Shown piece by piece: positions 54,244-60,325 of a stretch of DNA of 64,000 bases (position 1 is the first letter of the stretch; every line of letters begins with the position of its first letter). Under the pieces are notes generated by a model that saw only the letters and a list, made by a program, of their open reading frames with translations, was not told where the DNA came from and did not search any database. A program made the translations under genes and the position numbers. The stretch is taken from positions 124,001 to 188,000 of the forward strand of contig JAMPAI010000004.1 in the NCBI GenBank assembly GCA_023667315.1, given 5' to 3'. Origin of the DNA: Ruminococcus flavefaciens. Lineage in GTDB: Bacteria > Bacteroidota > Bacteroidia > Bacteroidales > P3.

Positions 54244-55512
54244 TCAGCCCCGCTTTACGGAATCGACCCGGTAGAGCTTGTCGCCCCGGTGCAGTTCGCG
54301 CGTGCTCTTGAACGAACAATAGGTGCCCTGCACGGTTTCCTGTATCGGTCGGTCATCCATGCGGATCTCGGTGGCCACGGCCTCATACACGCCCGTGGTG
54401 TTGCCGATTACCACGAAGTTGTCGCCTATCTTGAGGTTGGAGGCCTCCACCTTGAGTTCGGCCACGCTCGGCCGGTCGAAGAAATTGGTGATCTTGCCCA
54501 CGTAGGTCTTCTGTGTCGTGGCGCTCGAACCGTATTTGGGCGTCCATTCGCCCATTTTCTTGCCTAAATAATATCCGCTCCAGAAACCCCGGTTATAGAC
54601 GGTAAGCAGCCGTTCGTTCCATTTCTCGATGTTCTCACGGGTGTAGGTGCCGTTCTTCCATGCCTTCACCGCCTCCTTATACACGGCGGTAACGGTCTTT
54701 ACGTAGTCCGCGCTCCGTCCGCGCCCCTCTATCTTGAGCACGCTGACCCCGGCATCCAGAATCTTGTCGAGGAAATCCACGGTGCAGAGATCTTTGGGCG
54801 AGAGCAGGTATTCGTGGTCCACGGCGATTTCCACGTCTTGTTCGCCGTCGGTCTGGCTCAGTTTGTAGGGACGGCGGCACAGTTGCAGGCAGGAACCCCG
54901 GTTGGCCGAGGAGTTGTAGTAGTCGAGGCTCAGGTAGCATTTGCCCGAAACGGCCATACACAACGCCCCGTGCGCAAAAATCTCGATCTGCACCAAGTTT
55001 CCCGACGGGCCGCAGATGTTTTCGGCCTTGATTTGCCGCACGATCTGTGCCACCTGTTCGAGGCTCAGCTCGCGCGCGGCCACCATCACGTCGGCATACT
55101 GCGCGTAAAAGCGCACGGCCTCGATATTGGTGACGTTGCACTGGGTGGAGATATGCACCTCCATGCCGATCTGGCGCGCGTAGGTGATGACCGCCCAGTC
55201 GGAAGAGATCACGGCACAGATGCCGGCCTCTTTTGCCAAGTCCAGCACGCGGCGGCTTTCGGGCAGCTCGCCGTCGTAGATCACCGTGTTGAGCGTAAGG
55301 TAGGTGCGCACTCCCTGTTCGCGGCATATCCGGGCGATCTCGCCCAGGTCTTCGGGCATAAAGTTCACCGCCGCCCGCGCCCGCATATTGAGTTGTCCCA
55401 CACCGAAATAAACGGCATCCGCCCCAGCTTGCAGGGCTGCCTGCAGTGCGGGGAACGAGCCCACGGGGGCCATGATTTCAATCGGATTTTCCGGCTTTCT
55501 TGCAGTTTCCAT
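54244..55512 (-). CDS. U32-family peptidase-like protein
   Basis: This 422-residue protein belongs to family U32, with the opening EIMAPVGSFPALQAALQAGADAVYFG, then a conserved CNVTN and a four-cysteine zone (GKCYLSLDYYN, GSCLQLCRRPY) expected to hold an iron-sulfur centre. Relatives such as TrhP/YegQ are linked to hydroxylation of tRNA rather than to proteolysis. I start it at the ATG 55512, because the upstream in-frame ATG overlaps the promoter box. No partner gene is adjacent. The annotation as a peptidase rests on the family name. Confidence 0.82.
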   Translation of the reverse strand: METARKPENPIEIMAPVGSFPALQAALQAGADAVYFGVGQLNMRARAAVNFMPEDLGEIARICREQGVRTYLTLNTVIYDGELPESRRVLDLAKEAGICAVISSDWAVITYARQIGMEVHISTQCNVTNIEAVRFYAQYADVMVAARELSLEQVAQIVRQIKAENICGPSGNLVQIEIFAHGALCMAVSGKCYLSLDYYNSSANRGSCLQLCRRPYKLSQTDGEQDVEIAVDHEYLLSPKDLCTVDFLDKILDAGVSVLKIEGRGRSADYVKTVTAVYKEAVKAWKNGTYTRENIEKWNERLLTVYNRGFWSGYYLGKKMGEWTPKYGSSATTQKTYVGKITNFFDRPSVAELKVEASNLKIGDNFVVIGNTTGVYEAVATEIRMDDRPIQETVQGTYCSFKSTRELHRGDKLYRVDSVKRG

Positions 55513-55518
55513 AATCTG

Positions 55519-55526
55519 CAAAAGTA
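55519..55526 (-). promoter_or_regulatory. -7 promoter box of the U32 gene
   Basis: TACTTTTG on the minus strand fits TAnnTTTG exactly, with the ATG at 55512 only 6 bases away, so the message would be leaderless or nearly so. Confidence 0.65.
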
Positions 55527-55528
55527 CG

Positions 55529-55536
55529 TACATTTG
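55529..55536 (+). promoter_or_regulatory. -7 promoter box of the XerC/D gene
   Basis: TACATTTG fits TAnnTTTG exactly and lies 7 bases before the ATG at 55544. It is two bases away from the opposite-strand box of the U32 gene, so the two promoters must overlap. Confidence 0.65.
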
Positions 55537-55543
55537 CCTTGAA

Positions 55544-56425
55544 ATGGATTCACAGACGGCATTTATTCAATATATCGAGGCGGAAAAACGCTACTCGCCC
55601 TGCACGGTAAAGGCCTATTCGTCTGATTTGGCCGAATTTGCCCGCTATCTCGACGAACACTACAAGACCGCCCTGCCGGATGCCGACCAGATGCAGATAC
55701 GCTCGTATGTGGTGGACTTGGTGGATCAGAAATTCTCGCCGGGCAGCATCCACCGCAAGATGTCCACGCTTAAATCCTATTACAAATACCTGCAGAAGAA
55801 CGGCAGGGTGCAGGTGAATCCGGCCTTGAAAGTGCCGCTGCCCAAGATTCCCAAGCGCCTGCCGGTGTTCGTGGAGGAAAGCCGCATGGAGCGGATCGAG
55901 GCCGAAGCGGTAAACGGCGAGGACTTTACGGCCTACCGCAACTACCTGATAGTCGAGATGTTCTACGGAACGGGCGTGCGTCTGGCCGAACTATTAGGCA
56001 TGGCCGACGAGGATTTAGACACGGCCAACAAACGGGTCAAGGTGTTGGGCAAGCGCAATAAGGAACGCATCATTCCATTGACAGACAATCTGATAAGCGA
56101 AATCGAACACTACCGTACCCTGCGCGCGCCCAAGGCGGAGCCGGGACAGCCTGCGTTCTTCATTACCGAGAAAGGCCTGCCGATGCCGCGCTCCCAGGTG
56201 TATCGCATCGTGAAGGAATGCCTGCACCTTTACACCGACCTGGCCAAGTGCAGCCCGCACGTGCTGCGCCACACCTTCGCCACCCACCTGCTCAACCAGG
56301 GGGCGGACCTGAACGCGGTAAAGGAACTGCTGGGACACAGCTCGCTGGCATCGACCCAGGTCTATACGCACAACACCATCGAGAAGCTCAAGAAGGATTA
56401 TGCGGCGGCTCATCCGCGCCAATAG
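55544..56425 (+). CDS. xerC: XerC/XerD-type tyrosine recombinase
   Basis: This 293-residue recombinase has a SAM-like N-terminal core-binding domain (1-100) and a catalytic domain with all conserved residues: R146 in GTGVRLAEL, K170 in GKRNKER, H239-x-x-R242 in SPHVLRHTF, H265 in LLGHSS and nucleophile Y274 in VYTH. It is of Xer size and resembles the enzymes that resolve chromosome dimers; it could also serve an element. The order xerC-hpf is common in Bacteroidota, which supports a housekeeping role. It starts at the ATG 55544; an in-frame upstream ATG at 55472 lies before the promoter box. Confidence 0.88.
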   Translation: MDSQTAFIQYIEAEKRYSPCTVKAYSSDLAEFARYLDEHYKTALPDADQMQIRSYVVDLVDQKFSPGSIHRKMSTLKSYYKYLQKNGRVQVNPALKVPLPKIPKRLPVFVEESRMERIEAEAVNGEDFTAYRNYLIVEMFYGTGVRLAELLGMADEDLDTANKRVKVLGKRNKERIIPLTDNLISEIEHYRTLRAPKAEPGQPAFFITEKGLPMPRSQVYRIVKECLHLYTDLAKCSPHVLRHTFATHLLNQGADLNAVKELLGHSSLASTQVYTHNTIEKLKKDYAAAHPRQ

Positions 56426-56463
56426 TGCCGCTTTCGCGAAAAAATCGTAACTTAGAGGCGGAC

Positions 56464-56547
56464 TTCCGGATACTCCGGAGCCCGGGAGAACTTCTCCCGA
56501 ATACTAACCGGTTTCTTCGAGGCACCTGTTGGGTTCAATCGAAGAAA
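56464..56547 (+). promoter_or_regulatory. structured leader of hpf: three adjacent stem-loops
   Basis: Three hairpins lie between xerC and hpf. Stem 1 is 56464-56470/56474-56480 and stem 2 is 56483-56489/56493-56499, each 7 bp with a 3-base loop. Stem 3 is 56512-56520/56539-56547, a 9-bp stem (TTTCTTCGA/TCGAAGAAA) with an 18-base loop, 17 bases before the hpf ATG. A near-consensus box TAACTTAG lies at 56448-56455. None has a T-run, so these are not simple terminators. They may control translation or stability of the hpf message; this is inference. Confidence 0.5.
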
Positions 56548-56564
56548 CATAAAATCAAAACATT

Positions 56565-56861
56565 ATGGAAGTAACGGTGAATGCGGTAAAATTCAAAGCC
56601 TCCGCAGCTTTGTTGGAATTTATCGATAAGAAAGCGAAGAAAGTGGAAACCCTTCTGCCGCAGGCTTCCAAGGTGGAAGTGAGCCTGAAGGTGGACAAAG
56701 ACCACGATGTATGCAATAAAGTGGCGGATATCCGCATTCTTGTAACGGGCGAGGATCTGTTCGCCTCCAAGCAGTGCGATACCTTCGAGGAAGCCATCGA
56801 CAACTGTCTGGATGCGCTCAAGCGCCAGATCGAAAAGTTAAAGGAAAAGTGGCACAAGTAG
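56565..56861 (+). CDS. hpf: ribosome hibernation-promoting factor, short form
   Basis: This 98-residue protein is a short HPF/RaiA-family protein that binds the 30S subunit in slow growth and keeps ribosomes inactive. It shows the alternating beta-alpha-beta pattern with KASAALLEFIDKKAKKVE and ends in a basic helix. The C-terminal dimerisation domain of long HPF is absent. It follows xerC, and mnmE begins 2 bases after its stop. Confidence 0.88.
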   Translation: MEVTVNAVKFKASAALLEFIDKKAKKVETLLPQASKVEVSLKVDKDHDVCNKVADIRILVTGEDLFASKQCDTFEEAIDNCLDALKRQIEKLKEKWHK

Positions 56862-56863
56862 GC

Positions 56864-58270
56864 ATGAACGCTCCGGGTCAGGACGACACCATCTGCGCTC
56901 CTGCCACGCCCAACGGTACGGGAGGGGTATCGATGGTGAGGGTCAGCGGCCCCAAGGCATTGCAGACGGCAGTGGCCATAGGTGGGAAGCGGTTGGAAGA
57001 CATCGCTTCCCACTCTTTGCGTTTGGCCACTTTGCGCGATAAGGACGGAATCATCGACCAAGGGGTCGTGAGTTTCTACGCCGCCCCGAACTCCTATACG
57101 GGGCAGGAGGTGGTTGAATACGCCTTGCACGGCTCGCCCTATATCGTGGGGCGTCTGTTGCAGGCCTTGACGGCGCAGGGGGTGCGTATGGCCGAACCGG
57201 GCGAGTTCACTCGCCGCGCGTTCCTCAATGGCAAGATGGATCTGAGCCAGGCCGAGGCCGTGGCCGACCTGATTGCGGGCGAGAACAAGGCGATGCACGA
57301 TTTGGCGATGCGGCAGCTGCGGGGCGGCTTCTCGAACGAAATCGAGGTGCTGCGCAGCAAGTTGTTGGACTTCGTGGCCTTGGTGGAACTGGAACTGGAT
57401 TTTGGCGAAGAGGACGTGGAGTTTGCCGACCATACCAAATTGCAGGCTCTGTTGGACGAGATAGAGCGGAAGGTAACGGCTCTGCGGGCGTCGTTCAAGG
57501 CGGGCAACGCGATTAAGGCGGGCATCCCCGTGGCCATCGTGGGCAAGCCCAATGCGGGCAAGAGCACGCTGATGAACGCACTCCTGCACGAGGAACGCGC
57601 CTTGGTGAGCGATATTCCGGGCACCACGCGCGACACCATCGAGGAGGTGTGGCATATCGACGGGCTCAAGTTCCGTTTTATCGACACGGCGGGTCTGCGC
57701 CAGAGCGGGGACGTGGTGGAGAAGATGGGCATTGAGCGCACCATGGACAAGATGCGGCAGGCACAAATCTGGCTCTATCTGTTCGATGCCGAAAACGGCT
57801 CGTTGGTGGAGGCGCGGGAAGAGGTGGAGGCGTGGAAGCGGCGTCTGTGGCCGGAGGATGCCGGCGGGAGCGGGGATGAGGCGGAGAAGATACCGGTCTT
57901 GAAGGTGATTTTTGTGGCCAATAAGGTGGATGCCGTGGGGCGTGAAGCGGGTAGGGAAGGCGATACCGTATATCTGTCGGCGCGGGAGCGTCAGGGTATG
58001 GACGCCTTAGAGGATGCCTTGCGGGAAATGATACCGGAAATGCCGTCGGCGGACGCGGTGGTGCTGATCAATGCGCGCCATTACGAGGCCTTGGGCCTGG
58101 TGCGGGCCGACTTGCAGAAAATCCGCTCCGGTTTGCAGGCTTCGATTCCCGGCGATTTACTGGCCATGGATATCTGGAGCGCCATTGAACACCTGGGCGC
58201 GATTACGGGCAAGATTTTGGCCGATGACGTGCTGGGTGCTGTGTTCTCGCGCTTCTGCATCGGGAAGTAG
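56864..58270 (+). CDS. mnmE: tRNA modification GTPase MnmE
   Basis: This 468-residue enzyme works with MnmG to modify uridine 34 of certain tRNAs. The N-terminal domain binds tetrahydrofolate, the G domain begins with GKPNAGKS at 227-234, followed by GTTRD, DTAGLRQ and NKVD, and the protein ends with the catalytic FCIGK. The length is normal. I start it at the ATG 56864, 2 bases after the hpf stop; a GTG at 56850 would overlap hpf. Confidence 0.95.
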   Translation: MNAPGQDDTICAPATPNGTGGVSMVRVSGPKALQTAVAIGGKRLEDIASHSLRLATLRDKDGIIDQGVVSFYAAPNSYTGQEVVEYALHGSPYIVGRLLQALTAQGVRMAEPGEFTRRAFLNGKMDLSQAEAVADLIAGENKAMHDLAMRQLRGGFSNEIEVLRSKLLDFVALVELELDFGEEDVEFADHTKLQALLDEIERKVTALRASFKAGNAIKAGIPVAIVGKPNAGKSTLMNALLHEERALVSDIPGTTRDTIEEVWHIDGLKFRFIDTAGLRQSGDVVEKMGIERTMDKMRQAQIWLYLFDAENGSLVEAREEVEAWKRRLWPEDAGGSGDEAEKIPVLKVIFVANKVDAVGREAGREGDTVYLSARERQGMDALEDALREMIPEMPSADAVVLINARHYEALGLVRADLQKIRSGLQASIPGDLLAMDIWSAIEHLGAITGKILADDVLGAVFSRFCIGK

Positions 58271-58351
58271 GAAAGGGGTGAGGATTCCAAAGACTTTTGC
58301 CCGGTGTAGTGAACAGTTTGTGTATTTGTTTAATGCAAAAATCACTTTATT

Positions 58352-58588
58352 ATGTCATTAAAGGACTTTTTAGGTTGGGCCGTTGTATGGAATTGGCTGT
58401 TTGGTAAAAAGGAGCGCCGTGCAGAACAACGACGGAGCCTGCTTGATCAGTTAGATGAGTTTGACCAAGACACTATCGATTCGGTTGAGCAAGACTATTG
58501 TTCCTATACCCGAGGAACTATGGGCTATAAGCCTCGGGAGTACGTGGATGATATGGAGGACGAAATCGAGATGTTTGAGGAGTTTTGA
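58352..58588 (+). CDS. small acidic protein of unknown function
   Basis: This 78-residue protein begins with a hydrophobic patch (WAVVWNWLFG), then a basic KKERRAEQRR stretch, and ends strongly acidic (DDMEDEIEMFEEF). No motif is recognised. An ATG start with only weak signals is preceded by an 80-base gap after mnmE. It could be a small cytoplasmic or membrane-peripheral protein, or a spurious reading frame. Base composition is lower in GC than the surrounding core genes. Confidence 0.4.
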   Translation: MSLKDFLGWAVVWNWLFGKKERRAEQRRSLLDQLDEFDQDTIDSVEQDYCSYTRGTMGYKPREYVDDMEDEIEMFEEF

Positions 58589-58604
58589 GGGGGCTTTACC
58601 TGTA

Positions 58605-59642
58605 TTAACTCATCTCCACCGCCACCTTTATCACGCCGTCCCGTTTTTCCTCAAAGAGCCGATAGGCTTCATCGATGCGGGAGAGGGGGTAACGGTGAGT
58701 GATGAGGGGCATCGTGTCGAGGCGGCCTTCCTCAATCAGGCGCAGGATTTCCGCGCAGTCGCAACCGTCCACACCGCCGGTCTTGAACGTGAGGTTCTTG
58801 CCGTACATATCGGGCAGGGGCAACACCTGCGGACGGTCGTATAAGGCGACGACCGTAACGATAGCATTCGGACGGGCGCACTCCCATGCGAGTCTAAATG
58901 TTTCTTCGGCGCCGGCCACTTCAAGAACGGCATCCGCCCCGCCGTACTCGCTGTGTTGCGCCACAAAGTCCCGGCAGTTTTCGGGCGAAGTCACCATCAC
59001 TTCAGGATAATGCGTCTTGACAAATTCCCGCCGTGCTTCATCCTGCTCACATACGATAATGCGTCTGGGGTTTTTGAGACGGGCGCACAGCAAGGTGCAG
59101 AGGCCCGTGGGGCCGGCGCCGATGATAAGCACGGTGTCGTCGGGTGTGATTCCCGAAATCCGGGCGGCCCAATAACCGGTGGCGAGGATGTCGCCCACAA
59201 ACAAGGCCTGTTCGTCGCTTACCGTGTCGGGAATGCGGTTCAACCCCTGATTGGCCAGGGGAACGCGCACATATCCGGCCTGTCCGCCGTCGATGCGGCA
59301 CCCCAAGGCCCAGCCGCCGTGGGGCGAAGTGCAGTTGTTCACATAGCCGTGGCGGCAGAAGAAGCATTCACCGCAGAAGGTCTCCACATTCACCGTCACG
59401 CGGTCGCCGGGCTTGACAGCGTTTACCTCCGGCCCGACCGCTTCCACCACGCCCACCATCTCGTGACCGACGGTAATGCCCGGCACGGCGCGCGGCACAC
59501 TCCCATGCTTGATATGCAGGTCGCTCGAACAGATGCTGGCGAGCCTAACGCGTATAATGACATCCTGCGCGTCTTCTATAACGGGCTTAGGCTTCTCTAC
59601 CAGTGCGAATTTTCCTTTTGTTGCGTAGGTGTATGCTTGCAT
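58605..59642 (-). CDS. zinc-dependent alcohol dehydrogenase (medium-chain)
   Basis: This 345-residue enzyme is a medium-chain dehydrogenase/reductase. It has a catalytic-zinc site (ICSSDLH and GHEMVG), the four-cysteine structural zinc loop (CGECFFCRHGYVNNC), and the nucleotide-binding IIGAGPTGL motif. The length fits alcohol/polyol dehydrogenases such as sorbitol or threonine dehydrogenase; the true substrate is not clear. It is the last clearly core-like GC-rich gene before composition changes. Confidence 0.85.
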   Translation of the reverse strand: MQAYTYATKGKFALVEKPKPVIEDAQDVIIRVRLASICSSDLHIKHGSVPRAVPGITVGHEMVGVVEAVGPEVNAVKPGDRVTVNVETFCGECFFCRHGYVNNCTSPHGGWALGCRIDGGQAGYVRVPLANQGLNRIPDTVSDEQALFVGDILATGYWAARISGITPDDTVLIIGAGPTGLCTLLCARLKNPRRIIVCEQDEARREFVKTHYPEVMVTSPENCRDFVAQHSEYGGADAVLEVAGAEETFRLAWECARPNAIVTVVALYDRPQVLPLPDMYGKNLTFKTGGVDGCDCAEILRLIEEGRLDTMPLITHRYPLSRIDEAYRLFEEKRDGVIKVAVEMS

Positions 59643-59682
59643 GGGTTATGGAGTCGGTGCAAGGAAAGACCTGTTTCCGTGT

Positions 59683-59991
59683 TTAAATTGTTTCCACTAT
59701 GAGGTTGAAACTTGTATCTAACCGGATGATTATATTTTTCCCTTGGGCGACTTTTTGAAATTCAACACTCTCATCGAGAACCTTTTTCAGATCTCTCGCA
59801 ACAGCAGAGCCTGTTTTTTTAGGAATAATACCATCTGATATATTTAAGCGAAAAGAGTATCCTGATTTCTGTCTGTTTCCTACTTCTTTGAAACGTGAAG
59901 AATCTAAAGAAACCGTCCCTTGCTCCTTCCTGATTATCTCCAAAAGATCATTCAAGTGATTGTTCCAAATGTTGATATACAGCCCGTTCAT
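59683..59991 (-). CDS. short AT-rich protein of unknown function
   Basis: This 102-residue soluble protein has no recognised motif. It consists of a helical start (MNGLYINIWNNHLNDLL), a central basic segment (GNRQKSGYSFRLN) and a final beta-rich piece ending in LIVETI. Its codon use and AT content are unlike the alcohol dehydrogenase next door and resemble the defence genes to the right. It may be the left edge of the transferred region, or a small regulator of it. It reads away from brxP. Confidence 0.5.
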   Translation of the reverse strand: MNGLYINIWNNHLNDLLEIIRKEQGTVSLDSSRFKEVGNRQKSGYSFRLNISDGIIPKKTGSAVARDLKKVLDESVEFQKVAQGKNIIIRLDTSFNLIVETI

Positions 59992-60137
59992 GAAAGAATG
60001 ATTTATATGTGTTAATTACGCGAATTTAGGCGTTTACGGCAACAAAGCAAAGCATTGCGAATTGGCGAAGGGGGAATCCTCTTCGGGAGGGGGAAGACAC
60101 GGGGGCATTGAAATGTGATTGGATTAGGGATTTTTCG

Positions 60138-60145
60138 TAAATTTG
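60138..60145 (+). promoter_or_regulatory. possible upstream promoter box
   Basis: TAAATTTG fits TAnnTTTG exactly but is 180 bases before the next gene, so it is a weaker candidate than the box at 60234. Confidence 0.35.
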
Positions 60146-60233
60146 GGGCGCGTTTGGAGGGAGGCAAGGTGTTTTGGTGGCGTTTTTAGGACACTCCAAC
60201 GAAAAGAACAAAGATGAAATCGGAGGTTGTTGC

Positions 60234-60241
60234 TATGTTTG
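60234..60241 (+). promoter_or_regulatory. candidate -7 promoter box of the defence operon
   Basis: TATGTTTG fits TAnnTTTG exactly and lies 84 bases upstream of the ATG at 60326. No clear -33 TTTG at the right distance was seen. Confidence 0.45.
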
Positions 60242-60325
60242 AACTGATGTCCATGCGGGGAGTTTGCTCTCGTGTGTGGTGTTATAGTGTTGCGACCATC
60301 TTCTTAAGAAAATACCGCCTAAGTA

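Larger units (their letters stand above)
59992..60325. other. 334-base gap at the left edge of the defence region
   Basis: No gene is supported here. The minus-strand frame at 60026-60211 looks accidental: it overlaps the box at 60138-60145 and has no recognisable pattern. Two TAnnTTTG matches lie on the plus strand (60138-60145 and 60234-60241). The left part is GC-mixed and the right part approaches the AT-rich style of the next gene. I see no clear direct repeats or tRNA that would mark an integration site. Confidence 0.5.

Noticed and set aside
60026-60211. A 61-residue minus-strand frame in the gap before brxP
   Set aside because: It overlaps a TAnnTTTG box on the other strand, has no recognisable feature and no clear start signal.
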